DNA from: Hyphomicrobiales bacterium
Lineage (GTDB): Bacteria; Pseudomonadota; Alphaproteobacteria; Rhizobiales; Rhizobiaceae
Direction of reading: 5' to 3'
Assembly: GCA_900471485.1 (NCBI GenBank)
Contig: UCEU01000001.1
Coordinates: 62,001-126,000 of the forward strand
DNA length: 64,000 nucleotides
Below, piece after piece: positions 38,660-47,657 of the stretch. How positions within the stretch are numbered: position 1 is the stretch's first letter; each line of letters starts with the position of its first letter. The notes under the pieces are model-generated. The model had not been told where the DNA came from and did no database searches. It saw only the letters and a list, made by a program, of their open reading frames with translations. A program made the position numbers and the translations under genes.

Positions 38660-38672
38660 TAACATCATGTTA
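38660..38672. promoter_or_regulatory. LysR-type T-N11-A palindrome
   Basis: TAACATCATGTTA is a perfect 13-bp palindrome around one central base and fits the T-N11-A box of LysR regulators. It lies in the 225-base divergent gap, 86 bases upstream of the amidohydrolase GTG and 128 before the shikimate-dehydrogenase-like gene. Confidence 0.5.
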
Positions 38673-38799
38673 TGTTTCAAGCTGTTTTTGGTTGTTGCCA
38701 TTCTTTTTCAAAGGGAAGATGCTCAAGAAAGGCGAGGACGGTATTCATCCGAGGAGGGATGGATCCGATTCCGGAGGTCGCTGAGGAGACCATCGAGAC

Positions 38800-39687
38800 A
38801 TGGCGGGCGCCAAACGCAAAAGGGTCGTGACGGGCCAGACGACTGTCATTCCTCTGATCGGCCATCCGGTCAGCCAGGTAAAGTCGCCTGGTCCGATGAA
38901 CCGCTGGTTCGACGACCAGGGTATCGACGCGGTTGTCGTCCCGCTCGATATTCGGCCGGAGAAGGTTGAGGTCTTCTTCGAGGTCGTCCGAGCGATGGAG
39001 AACTGTGCGGGTTGTTCGATCACGATGCCGCACAAGCAGATGGCGTTTGTTGCCTCCGACGAGGTGAGCGAACGGGCCCGGCGCGCCAAGGCAGTCAACA
39101 CCATTCGCCGTACGGCGACAGGTCGCCTGATCGGCGACATGACCGACGGAGTGGCTTTCGTTTCTGCGCTGAAGGGCAAAGGAGTGGATGTAGCCGGTCG
39201 TAAGGTTCTGCTCGTTGGAGCAGGCGCCGCGGGAACGGCGATAGCTTTCGAACTCGCCACGGAAAAGGTAGAGGCAATTGTGGTGCTGGAGACCGACCAA
39301 CTCCGGCAGCGAGGCCTGATCTCGGAGCTTAACCGCTATCATCCCGACATTGTCGTGCACGCTCGCATGCCTGATGATTTCGCGGTCGATATCGCCATCA
39401 ATGCTTCGCCGCTAGGCATGGATGAAGCCGACCCGCTTCCATATCCGATCGGTTCACTGGGCGGCGCGCGGATCGTGGCCGACGCGGTTACGAAGCCGGC
39501 GATGACCCCTTGGCTGAAGGCGGCGCAACAAAACGGCCTTCTCATCCAGACCGGCGAGGAGATGGCAGTCGCTCAATTGCCAATACAGCTTGGCTACCTG
39601 CGCCTGATGAACCAGAGAGAACAGAAAGATGCAAAGGCCCTCCTCGATGGTCGGGCCGCACTCGATCCGGAAGAGGTGCATCCATGA
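38800..39687 (+). CDS. Shikimate/quinate dehydrogenase-like protein, first copy
   Basis: A 295-residue AroE-family protein. The substrate domain has GHPVSQVKSPG (the SxS motif is altered) and K79 in TMPHK; AVNT follows at 98-101; the NAD(P) domain has VGAGAAGTA. Changes around the carboxylate-binding serines suggest a quinate or modified-shikimate preference. It is the first gene of a catabolic operon and overlaps the dehydroshikimate dehydratase gene by four bases. AroE-type catabolic enzymes oxidise quinate or shikimate to 3-dehydroquinate or 3-dehydroshikimate. Confidence 0.8.
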   Translation: MAGAKRKRVVTGQTTVIPLIGHPVSQVKSPGPMNRWFDDQGIDAVVVPLDIRPEKVEVFFEVVRAMENCAGCSITMPHKQMAFVASDEVSERARRAKAVNTIRRTATGRLIGDMTDGVAFVSALKGKGVDVAGRKVLLVGAGAAGTAIAFELATEKVEAIVVLETDQLRQRGLISELNRYHPDIVVHARMPDDFAVDIAINASPLGMDEADPLPYPIGSLGGARIVADAVTKPAMTPWLKAAQQNGLLIQTGEEMAVAQLPIQLGYLRLMNQREQKDAKALLDGRAALDPEEVHP

Positions 39688-41624
39688 AGACCTCCATCGC
39701 CACCGTCTCCATCAGCGGGAACCTGAAGGAAAAGCTGGAGGCGATCTCCGCAGCCGGCTTCGATGGCGTTGAAATCTTCGAGAACGACTTCCTGATTTAC
39801 GATGCCTCGCCGCGGGAAGTGGGCAGGATGGTGCGAGATGCGGGGCTCGAGATCACCCTCTTCCAGCCATTCCGTGACTTCGAAGGAATGCCCGAGCCCC
39901 AGCGAGGTCGGGCGTTCGACCGCGCCGAGCGCAAGTTCGATGTCATGCAGGCTTTGGGCACGGACCTGATGCTCGTCTGTTCCAACGTATCCGACGTTGC
40001 GCTCGGCGGCATAGATCGGGCGGCGGCAGACCTTCGGGAACTCGGTGATCGCGCCGCTCGCCGGGGGCTGCGGGTCGGCTACGAGGCGCTCGCCTGGGGG
40101 CGGCATATCAGTGACCACCGGGATGCCTGGGAAATCGTTCGCCGCGCCGATCATCGCAGTGTCGGCCTGATCCTTGACAGTTTTCACACGCTGGTGCGCG
40201 GGATCGACGTGGCAACGATCCGCTCTATCCCTGGAGACCGTATTTTCATTGTCCAACTCGCGGACGCGCCCATGGTCGCGATGGATCCTCTTTATCTGAG
40301 CCGCCATTTCCGCAGCATGCCCGGCGAGGGCGATCTGCCGGTTCTGGACTTCATGCGCGCCGTCGCCGCGACGGGCTACGATGGCCCGCTCTCGCTCGAG
40401 ATCTTCAACGACCAGTTCCGCGGTGGCTCGGCCAAGCTGATATCGAATGACGGACGGCGATCCCTCGTCTTTCTGGCTGATCAGGTCCGCCGGCTTGAGC
40501 CGGGCATTTCCATGGACGTAACGCCGATGCCGGAGCCGGCGCGGGCAAATGGTGTGGAGTTCGTCGAGTTCGTGACGAGCGAAGAGGAGAGTGGGCCGCT
40601 GCTCTCTATCTTGAAAATCCTCGGGTTTCGGTTGCATGCCACCCACCGCTCGAAACAGGTTTTCCTTTATCGCCAGGGCGGCATCAATATCGTGGTCAAC
40701 ATGGAGCGTGAGGGCTTCGCCTATTCCGCCTACCTGGTGCACGGAAGTTGCGCATACGCAATGGCGTTCAAGGTCGATGATGCCGCGGCCGCCGTGGAGC
40801 GCGCGCGGATGCTGGGTGTAGAGGTCTTCGAACAGGCGGTCGGTCCGGGTGAACTGCACATTCCCGCGGTTCGCACTATCAGCGGTGGGGTGGCCTATTT
40901 CGTCGATGCGAGCGCCGGCCTTGCCAACATATGGGACGTCGATTTTACGCCGGTACCCACACACGACGATACGCCGGTCGAGACTGGACTGAAGCGCATC
41001 GATCACGTGGCGCAGACCATGCGTGCCGACGAGTTGCCGTCTTGGCTCCTGTTCTACCTGTCCATCTTCGATATGCGCAAGACGCCGTTGGTGGATATCG
41101 CCGATCCTGCCGGGTTGGTGCGTAGCCAGGTGGTGGAGAGTGCCGATGGGGCTCTACGCCTGACGCTCAATGGAGCTGAGAACCGCCGCACGCTCGCCGG
41201 TCATTTCATCGCCGAAAGCTTCGGCTCGAACATCCAGCATCTCGCGTTCGAGACGAACGATATCTTTGTCACCGCGCAAGCGCTGAAGGTGAACGGCTTC
41301 TCGCCGCTGCGCGTGCCTGAAAACTACTATGAGGACGTTGAGGCGCGCTTCGGCCTTGATCCCGCGCTCTCCGACCGGATGCGCGAAGCCGGGATACTCT
41401 ATGACCGCGACGACCGCGGGGAATACTTCCAACTCTACAGCCCGGTTCTCGGCGAAGGCTTCTTTTTCGAAATCGTGCAGCGCGCCGACCAGTACCGCGG
41501 CTACGGCGCCCCCAATGCGCCTTTCCGCATCGCTGCGCAGAAGCGCCATCTGCTTCCGGAGGGCATGCCTCATGACAGCAGTTCACAACGCATTTCCGCG
41601 ACCGGCGCGGGTCTCAAGGAGTAA
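39684..41624 (+). CDS. quiC: 3-dehydroshikimate dehydratase, QuiC-type fusion
   Basis: A 646-residue fusion. The N-terminal ~270 residues are a sugar-phosphate-isomerase/epimerase TIM barrel (metal ligands in GYEALAWGR, LDSFHT and LSLEIFND) that dehydrates 3-dehydroshikimate to protocatechuate. The C-terminal ~350 residues are a two-module VOC domain like 4-hydroxyphenylpyruvate dioxygenase (RIDHVAQTM, NIQHLAFETNDIF, GEGFFFEIVQR). This fused form is known from soil bacteria. The ATG overlaps the upstream stop; a longer frame from 39510 is antiframe of that gene. The C-terminal domain's reaction is uncertain. Confidence 0.87.
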   Translation: MKTSIATVSISGNLKEKLEAISAAGFDGVEIFENDFLIYDASPREVGRMVRDAGLEITLFQPFRDFEGMPEPQRGRAFDRAERKFDVMQALGTDLMLVCSNVSDVALGGIDRAAADLRELGDRAARRGLRVGYEALAWGRHISDHRDAWEIVRRADHRSVGLILDSFHTLVRGIDVATIRSIPGDRIFIVQLADAPMVAMDPLYLSRHFRSMPGEGDLPVLDFMRAVAATGYDGPLSLEIFNDQFRGGSAKLISNDGRRSLVFLADQVRRLEPGISMDVTPMPEPARANGVEFVEFVTSEEESGPLLSILKILGFRLHATHRSKQVFLYRQGGINIVVNMEREGFAYSAYLVHGSCAYAMAFKVDDAAAAVERARMLGVEVFEQAVGPGELHIPAVRTISGGVAYFVDASAGLANIWDVDFTPVPTHDDTPVETGLKRIDHVAQTMRADELPSWLLFYLSIFDMRKTPLVDIADPAGLVRSQVVESADGALRLTLNGAENRRTLAGHFIAESFGSNIQHLAFETNDIFVTAQALKVNGFSPLRVPENYYEDVEARFGLDPALSDRMREAGILYDRDDRGEYFQLYSPVLGEGFFFEIVQRADQYRGYGAPNAPFRIAAQKRHLLPEGMPHDSSSQRISATGAGLKE

Positions 41625-41630
41625 CATATC

Positions 41631-42476
41631 ATGCGACGCAACAAGGCCTTCGTTCTCGGACAGCCGGTCGGCCATTCTCGTTCTCCGATGCTGCACGGCT
41701 ACTGGTTGAAAAAGGAAGGCATCGACGGCTCATATGAACGCCGAGAGGTGGCGCCGGTCGATCTCGACGCGTTCTTTGCTCATTTCCGGGATAGCGGATG
41801 GGTCGGTGGCAATGTGACGGTGCCGCACAAGACGGCGGTCATTCCCTATCTCGACCGGATAGACGCCGACGCCGAGGCCATGGGCGCGGTCAACACCGTT
41901 TACTGGGAGGGCGATAAGCTGATCGGCGGCAATTCGGACGCGATCGGCTTCCTCGGCAACATCGATGAACTCGTGCCCGGATGGGACCGGAACGCCAAGC
42001 GCGCCGTCATTCTCGGTGCCGGTGGCGCGACGAGGGCTGCCGCTTATGGCCTGCTCAGCCGGGGGCTTGAGGTGGCGATCTGCAATCGCACGCTCGACAA
42101 GGCAAAGGCGCTTGCAAAGCACTTCGGGCAGGGCGCGACCGCCCACCCCTGGGACGACTATCGAGCACTGATCGCCGACTGTGACGTGCTGGTGAACTGC
42201 ACCAGCCTCGGCATGCTGAACCAGCCGCCGCTGGATGTCGATCTCAGCAATCTCAAACCCGGTGCGGTCGTCTACGACGTCATATACGTGCCTCTCGAAA
42301 CGGAGTTCCTGAAGGCCGCAAAAGCGCGGGGACACAAGACGGTCGATGGCCTCGGCATGCTGCTGCACCAGGGAGTGAAGGGTTTCAGCCGCTGGTTCGA
42401 AAAGACCCCGGAAGTGACGCCGGAGCTGCGTCAGTTGCTGGTGGACGATATCCGGGCGAAAACGCCCGGCGCATGA
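41631..42476 (+). CDS. aroE: Shikimate dehydrogenase, catabolic copy
   Basis: A 281-residue canonical shikimate dehydrogenase: GHSRSPMLH (H15, S16, S18 bind the carboxylate), K67 in TVPHK, AVNTVY, GNSDAIGF with the catalytic Asp, GAGGATRAA and NRTLDKA for the nucleotide, and GLGMLLHQG at the end. All key residues are present. Its place in an operon with quiC and a transporter marks it as catabolic, oxidising imported shikimate to 3-dehydroshikimate. The NRT motif usually signals NADP. Confidence 0.88.
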   Translation: MRRNKAFVLGQPVGHSRSPMLHGYWLKKEGIDGSYERREVAPVDLDAFFAHFRDSGWVGGNVTVPHKTAVIPYLDRIDADAEAMGAVNTVYWEGDKLIGGNSDAIGFLGNIDELVPGWDRNAKRAVILGAGGATRAAAYGLLSRGLEVAICNRTLDKAKALAKHFGQGATAHPWDDYRALIADCDVLVNCTSLGMLNQPPLDVDLSNLKPGAVVYDVIYVPLETEFLKAAKARGHKTVDGLGMLLHQGVKGFSRWFEKTPEVTPELRQLLVDDIRAKTPGA

Positions 42477-42560
42477 GGATGCGACGCCGCTGGAAGAGGA
42501 GCCCGGCGTCGACTGAAACTGAAAACTCTCGGAGCTGCCGAGAACAATGGGAGGAAGCCT

Positions 42561-43709
42561 ATGAAAAGACGTCATTTTGTTGCTGCTGCTGCGATGTCGC
42601 TTATGGCATCTGCGGCATTCGTGTCGACTGGCTCGGCCGCCGAGGACACTGTGTTGCTGCCGTGCGTGTGTGAGCTCTCGGGCCCAGGCGCTGTCTCCGG
42701 GGTAAACTTCCGCGACGGCGCGGTGCTCGCCGCCGAAGAGATCAACGCGGCAGGAGGGATACTTGGCAAGAAAATCGCGATCAAGGACTACGACACTCAA
42801 TCCGACGCCCAGACCTCGCGCTCTCTTGTGCAGAAGGCGATCGACGACGACGCTTATGTAATTCTCGGCACGATCTATTCGGGCTCGACCATCGTGAACA
42901 TGTTGGTGGCGCAGGAGAACGGCGTTCCACAATTGACGGGCTCCGAAGGTCCGACAGTGACCGAACAGGGCAACCCCTACATCTTCCGTACGTCTTCAAG
43001 CGCAGCCAAGGGTGTTCCGGCGCTGACCGCCTACTTCAAGGATACGCTCGGCGTAAAGAAGATCGCCGTTGCCTGGGTCAACAATGAGTTCGGAAAAGGC
43101 GGACGCGACGTCTTCGTCAAGGAAATGAAGACTGCCGGCATCGACATCGTCGCCGATATTCCTTCCGAACAGGGGCAGGCGGATTTCGCCGCGGACGTCG
43201 CCAAGATCAAGGATGCAGGTGCCCAAGCCTCCTTCGTCTATCTCAACGAGGAGGAATCCGCGCGCTTCCTGAGAGAGGCGAAGAAGCAGGGTCTTGCGGT
43301 TCCTCTTGTCGGTGAAGTGACGTTGACGGGCCAGAAGGTCATCGATCTGGCCGGCGACGCTGCAAACGGGGCCTACGCCCATGTCGGCATTACCGCCGGT
43401 GCCGAGACGCCGTCGATCCGCGAATTCTCGCAGAAGTTCCAGAAGAAGTTCAACCGTGACACCGACCACAATGGCCTGAAGGGCTACGTCGCCGCCTACA
43501 CCGTAAAATACGTGACGGAACAGGTCGGCAGCTTCGACCAGGACGCATTTGCCAAGAAGATGCACGGCCTGACCCTCGACGTGAAAGACAATCCCGGCAT
43601 GCTGCTCACGACCACTTGGGACGACAAGGGCGAAATGTCGCGTGAAAGCTTCATGACCCAGGTCGTCGATGGCAAGCAGAAGGTCATCGGTACCGTCCCC
43701 GCGAACTGA
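42561..43709 (+). CDS. Branched-chain-amino-acid-type ABC binding protein (LivJ class), probably shikimate/quinate
   Basis: A 382-residue periplasmic binding protein (Peripla_BP_6) with a basic start and a signal peptide cleaved near GSAA (about 27). The mature chain shows LPCVCELSGPGAVSG and AAEEINAAGGILGKK, hallmarks of LivJ-type proteins that also bind aromatic acids. It is in one operon with quiC and aroE, so shikimate, quinate or a related cyclic acid is a likelier ligand than an amino acid (inference). GGGAGG precedes the ATG. Confidence 0.87.
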   Translation: MKRRHFVAAAAMSLMASAAFVSTGSAAEDTVLLPCVCELSGPGAVSGVNFRDGAVLAAEEINAAGGILGKKIAIKDYDTQSDAQTSRSLVQKAIDDDAYVILGTIYSGSTIVNMLVAQENGVPQLTGSEGPTVTEQGNPYIFRTSSSAAKGVPALTAYFKDTLGVKKIAVAWVNNEFGKGGRDVFVKEMKTAGIDIVADIPSEQGQADFAADVAKIKDAGAQASFVYLNEEESARFLREAKKQGLAVPLVGEVTLTGQKVIDLAGDAANGAYAHVGITAGAETPSIREFSQKFQKKFNRDTDHNGLKGYVAAYTVKYVTEQVGSFDQDAFAKKMHGLTLDVKDNPGMLLTTTWDDKGEMSRESFMTQVVDGKQKVIGTVPAN

Positions 43710-43761
43710 CAACATCGGAGGATGCCGGCCACTCGCCGGTATCCTCCTTGAAAGGTCTACC

Positions 43762-44646
43762 ATGGAACAGTTTCTGCAGGTCCTGCTTTCCGGCCTCGCG
43801 ACGGGGTCGATCTACGCGCTGGCCGCGATCGGCTTTACGCTGGTGTGGCAGGCGGCATACACCGTGAACTTTGCGCAGGGCGAGTTCGTCATGTTGCCCG
43901 CCTTCTTCGTGTTGATGGCGCTGAACGCAGGTCTGCCGCTGCCGCTCGCACTGGTCGTCGGGCTCGTGGCCTCCGTTTGCGTGCTGGGATACCTGTTCAA
44001 CCGCCTGATCGTGGAGCCGATGATCACGCAGAAGAACCGCGGAGGCCTGTCGCTGATCATCGCGACAATGGCGCTTGCCATCCTCATGAAAGAGAGCGTG
44101 AAAGAGTTTTACGGTGCCGAGGCGCAGCCCTATCCGGAACTGATTTCCGGCAGCACGATCCGTATCTTCAACGCGGTCGTCTCGATCACCGATATCCTTC
44201 ATCTGGTCGTGTCGCTCGGCGTTGTCCTGCTGCTGACGATGTTCCTCAACCGCACGCGCACCGGCCGCGCCATGCAGGCAACGGCGCAGAACCCCGAGGT
44301 CGCAGTCATCCTCGGCGTGAACACGCGCCGGATGGTGCTGTATGCCTTTCTGATCAATGCCGCGCTGGCGGCGCTGGCCTCCTTTCTCATCACGCCGCTC
44401 TACCTCGCGAAATTCTCGAACGGCGAGTTTCTTGGTTTGACCGCTTTCATCGCCGCGATCGTCGGCGGGTTCAACCAGATCCGTGGTGCCTTGGTCGGTG
44501 GACTGCTGGTTGGCGTCATCGACAATCTCGTGGCCACCTACGTCACGGCGAACTACAGAGCGGCCGTACCGCTCGTTCTTCTGATCGTCATTATCCTTCT
44601 GAAGCCCGAGGGCCTGCTCGGAACGTCCGAAGGGAGAACCGTATGA
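43762..44646 (+). CDS. HAAT-family ABC permease LivH type
   Basis: A 294-residue inner-membrane permease. It opens with LLSGLATGSIYALAAIGFTLVWQ and contains VNFAQGEFVM, both LivH signatures, plus about eight hydrophobic helices. The ATG at 43762 is preceded by AAAGG; the longer frame upstream overlaps the binding-protein gene. Overlaps LivM by four bases. Works with the 42561 binding protein. Confidence 0.92.
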   Translation: MEQFLQVLLSGLATGSIYALAAIGFTLVWQAAYTVNFAQGEFVMLPAFFVLMALNAGLPLPLALVVGLVASVCVLGYLFNRLIVEPMITQKNRGGLSLIIATMALAILMKESVKEFYGAEAQPYPELISGSTIRIFNAVVSITDILHLVVSLGVVLLLTMFLNRTRTGRAMQATAQNPEVAVILGVNTRRMVLYAFLINAALAALASFLITPLYLAKFSNGEFLGLTAFIAAIVGGFNQIRGALVGGLLVGVIDNLVATYVTANYRAAVPLVLLIVIILLKPEGLLGTSEGRTV

Positions 44647-45656
44647 TCCGGCGCGTCCCGAAAGCAGCCTGGTGTCTTGCCGCAATCATTCTCCTGATTG
44701 CCGCCCCTATCGGTCAGGGCAACTATATCAGCCTCATCCTGAGCTCTTGGCTGATTTATTCGATCGCCGCCATGGGCCTGAATCTCACGCTTGGCTATGC
44801 CGGGCAGATTTCGCTCGCGCAGGGTGCCTTCATGGGGATCGGCGCCTACATCACGTCCTTGATGACCCTCGCGGGCGTGCACTGGATACTTGCCGTGCCG
44901 GTAGCGGTCGTCGGTTGCTTCTTCGTCGGTCTGGTGGTGGGCTTCCCTGCGCTGCGGGTAAAAGGGCACTTCCTTGCCTTCGTAACGCTCGCCTTTTCCG
45001 CGCTGGCCGTCCTGGTCATGCGCAATGAGGAGTGGCTGACGGGTGGGGTTTACGGACTTTCGAACATGCCGCGGCCCGATTTCTGGCTTTTCACGACGGC
45101 TTCGCGTTCGAAGGTTTTCGATATTCCGTTCTCGCCGACGATCAAGATGTACTACCTCTGCCTTGCCGTCTTCGTTGCCCATGCGCTCTTGATGTATGGG
45201 CTGGTCCGTTCCCCTTGGGGGCGAGCGTTCAAGGGATTGCGGGAAAATCCGATCCGCGCCGAAAGCCTAGGCCTGAATACGCGGAGGATCACGCTCCTGG
45301 CCTTCGCGATCGGCTCGGCGAGCGGCGGGCTTGCCGGTGCCATGGTCGCTCCGGTGGTTCAGTTCATCGAGCCGACGTCGTTCGCCGTCAGCCACTCCCT
45401 GCGCATCCTGCTGATGGTCGTCGTCGGCGGCTCGGGCTTCTTCTTCGGTCCGATGCTCGGTGCGGCGGTGGTGATCCTGCTGCCAGAGTTCCTGCGGTTT
45501 ACCGAGGGGTACTACCTCATTATCTACTCTGCTGCCGTCATCGTTCTTATGGTCTATTCGCCTCAGGGCCTCATGGGATTGGGCCACAAGATGCTTGGTG
45601 CCCTTCGACCGAGGCGGATTGAACGCAACGACTTCAAGCAGGGAGCAAGCCTGTGA
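44643..45656 (+). CDS. HAAT-family ABC permease LivM type
   Basis: A 337-residue inner-membrane permease with LNLTLGYAGQISLAQGAFMGIG, the LivM hallmark, and about nine hydrophobic segments; GLRENPIRAESLG is the cytoplasmic coupling loop. The start at 44643 overlaps the LivH stop (ATGA). Second channel subunit of the presumed shikimate/quinate importer. Confidence 0.92.
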   Translation: MIRRVPKAAWCLAAIILLIAAPIGQGNYISLILSSWLIYSIAAMGLNLTLGYAGQISLAQGAFMGIGAYITSLMTLAGVHWILAVPVAVVGCFFVGLVVGFPALRVKGHFLAFVTLAFSALAVLVMRNEEWLTGGVYGLSNMPRPDFWLFTTASRSKVFDIPFSPTIKMYYLCLAVFVAHALLMYGLVRSPWGRAFKGLRENPIRAESLGLNTRRITLLAFAIGSASGGLAGAMVAPVVQFIEPTSFAVSHSLRILLMVVVGGSGFFFGPMLGAAVVILLPEFLRFTEGYYLIIYSAAVIVLMVYSPQGLMGLGHKMLGALRPRRIERNDFKQGASL

Positions 45657-46399
45657 CAGACGCTGTTCTCTCCGTTCGCAACATCCGAAAGTCCTTCGGT
45701 GGCATCCAGGCGGTCCGCGACGTCAGCTTCGAGGTCGCAAGAGGGGAGATCCTTGGGCTGATCGGTCCCAATGGCTCCGGCAAGTCGACGCTCTTCAACT
45801 GCGTGCTGGGTCAATTGAAGCCAGATAGCGGTGCAGTCTCGGTCAAGGGCCACGACGTGGCCGGAACCCGCGCCTTTCGCCTGAACAAGTTGGGCGTCGG
45901 CCGCACCTTTCAGCAATTGTCTGTCTTTCCGGAGATGAGCGTTCTCGACAACATCATTCTCGCGGGACAGGAACACCGGGGCACCATGCTGTCGCGGCTC
46001 TTCGGCGCGCCCGACGCCGGCCTGACTGACGAGGCGGATCGCCTTATCGCGTTCTTCAAGCTCGCCCATTTGAGGGATGAGAAGGCGGGTGCTCTTTCCT
46101 ACGGCCAGCAGAAGCTGCTCGACGCGGCGATGGCCTTCATGGCCGGACCCGACCTGGTTCTGCTCGACGAGCCGGCCGGCGGCGTCAACCTCACCATGCT
46201 CGCCCATCTAAAGGAACGCTTGAAAAGCTACAATCAGGAGCACGGGACAACCTTCGTGGTTATCGAACACAATATGGAATTTGTCATGTCGCTCTGCACC
46301 CGGATTATCGTGCTTGCGGAAGGACGGATCATCGCCGAGGGCAGACCCGAGGAGATTCGATCCAACCAGCAAGTCATCGACGCGTATCTAGGAGGCTGA
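45653..46399 (+). CDS. HAAT-family ABC ATPase LivG type
   Basis: A 248-residue ATPase with Walker A GPNGSGKST, signature LSYGQQKLLDAAMA (LSYGQ in place of LSGGQ, normal for LivG) and Walker B LVLLDEPAGG. It starts at a GTG overlapping the LivM stop (GTGA). With LivF it drives import by the LivJHM-type parts upstream. Confidence 0.92.
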   Translation: MTDAVLSVRNIRKSFGGIQAVRDVSFEVARGEILGLIGPNGSGKSTLFNCVLGQLKPDSGAVSVKGHDVAGTRAFRLNKLGVGRTFQQLSVFPEMSVLDNIILAGQEHRGTMLSRLFGAPDAGLTDEADRLIAFFKLAHLRDEKAGALSYGQQKLLDAAMAFMAGPDLVLLDEPAGGVNLTMLAHLKERLKSYNQEHGTTFVVIEHNMEFVMSLCTRIIVLAEGRIIAEGRPEEIRSNQQVIDAYLGG

Positions 46400-46401
46400 C
46401 G

Positions 46402-47115
46402 GTGCTCGAACTGAAGAACGTCTACGGCGGCTACGGCAAGATAACGATCCTGAACGGCGTTTCCTTTGCGATCCCTTCGGGCTCCATCACGACGATCATC
46501 GGTCCGAACGGTGCCGGCAAGTCGACGGTGTTCAAGGCGATCTTCGGTCTGCTCGACCTGCATTCCGGCGAGATCCTGATGAACGGCGAAAACGTGGCCG
46601 GTCTGAAGCCGCGCGACCTGATCGCCAAGGGCATCACCTATGTGCCGCAAGGCCGCAATGTCGTCCCCCAGCTTTCCGTCTATCACAATCTCGAAATGGG
46701 GGGCATCACGGCCAGGGATCAGGCGGCGGTGCGCGAACGGATCGAGGTGGTAATGGACCAGTTCCCGACGCTGCGCCAGCACCGCGATCGCAAGGCGGTC
46801 GAGCTTTCGGGTGGACAGCAGAAGCAGCTTGAAGTGGCTCGCGCGCTGCTTCTCGACCCGAAGCTGATTCTGATCGATGAACCCTCCATCGGCCTCTCGC
46901 CAAACCTCGTGCAGGAAGTGTTTCGCACCCTCACGCGCCTTCGCGACGGAGGCGTAACGGTATTGATGGTGGAACAAAACGCCAAAGCCGCCCTCGCGAT
47001 GTCGGACTATGGATTGGTCCTGGAGCTGGGACAAACGCGGATGCACGATCGTGCCGAGACGTTGCTGGCAGACCCCCGCGTCGGTCGGCTTTTTCTCGGC
47101 GGCGCAATGGAATAG
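46402..47115 (+). CDS. HAAT-family ABC ATPase LivF type
   Basis: A 237-residue ATPase with Walker A GPNGAGKST, the LivF-typical YVPQGRNVVPQLSV, LSGGQQKQLEVARAL and LILIDEPSIGLS. GTG start at 46402 with GGAGG six bases upstream. It is the last gene of the operon that begins at 38800. About 540 bases of apparently non-coding DNA follow. Confidence 0.92.
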   Translation: MLELKNVYGGYGKITILNGVSFAIPSGSITTIIGPNGAGKSTVFKAIFGLLDLHSGEILMNGENVAGLKPRDLIAKGITYVPQGRNVVPQLSVYHNLEMGGITARDQAAVRERIEVVMDQFPTLRQHRDRKAVELSGGQQKQLEVARALLLDPKLILIDEPSIGLSPNLVQEVFRTLTRLRDGGVTVLMVEQNAKAALAMSDYGLVLELGQTRMHDRAETLLADPRVGRLFLGGAME

Positions 47116-47657
47116 AGCACCCCGAACGGTGCCCGTTCCTGGTCCACGCAACCTCTTCCTGCCCTTAGCGGATGTTTTCGGTGGAGAAGGTCCGACGCCG
47201 TCGATCTACGCCGCCGCGTCCAGAGGCTGCACGCGTAGAAAGGTCATGCTCTTCTCGACAACGCCGTCGCGCTCGAACTTCGGGCCAGCGTTCCCGGCGC
47301 TTTGTCGGCAGCGCCGCTCAAGTCTTGGCTGGCATTCGCCAACAGGGCGAGCCCGCGATGGAGCCATTGGCCTCGCCTTGACGAAAGTGTCGCTTTAGCA
47401 GCCGCGAGCCCATCGGCGCGTGTATTTCGACATCGTCTGGCATCGATCGATGGCAGAAGCTAGCGCTCCCGCTATCAATTCCGGGCAGTCGATGGAGGAC
47501 CACTCGCGCCCTCCGCAGCGACGTGCGGCGATTATGGCCGACCCGGATCACTCATCATCATCGGTCCAATCCCCTTGACGGACTGTTCGCTTTCGTAAAT
47601 GGTAAGATGTCAGACCAATTCGAGCAGGTCCGGCTGCCTATAATAATCTGGGGAACC
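47116..47657. other. Non-coding gap with possible gene remnant and gntR promoter
   Basis: Between livF and the next gntR. I found no supported gene. On the minus strand 47206-47367 is open for 53 codons and ends ...TFLRVQPLDAAA, which looks like a protein C-terminus, so part of the gap may be a decayed gene. The right end holds a palindrome at 47600-47617 and TATAAT at 47639-47644 just before the regulator. Confidence 0.45.
47600..47617. promoter_or_regulatory. FadR-type operator before gntR
   Basis: TGGTAAGATGTCAGACCA is an inverted repeat (TGGT..GA..TC..ACCA, 12 of 18 bases symmetric) of the TGGTxxGACCA style bound by FadR-family regulators. It ends 41 bases before the gntR ATG and just upstream of TATAAT, suiting autoregulation of the whole operon. 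Confidence 0.5.

Noticed and set aside
47206..47367. 53-codon minus-strand gene
   Set aside because: No ribosome binding site and no recognised family; listed only as a possible remnant.
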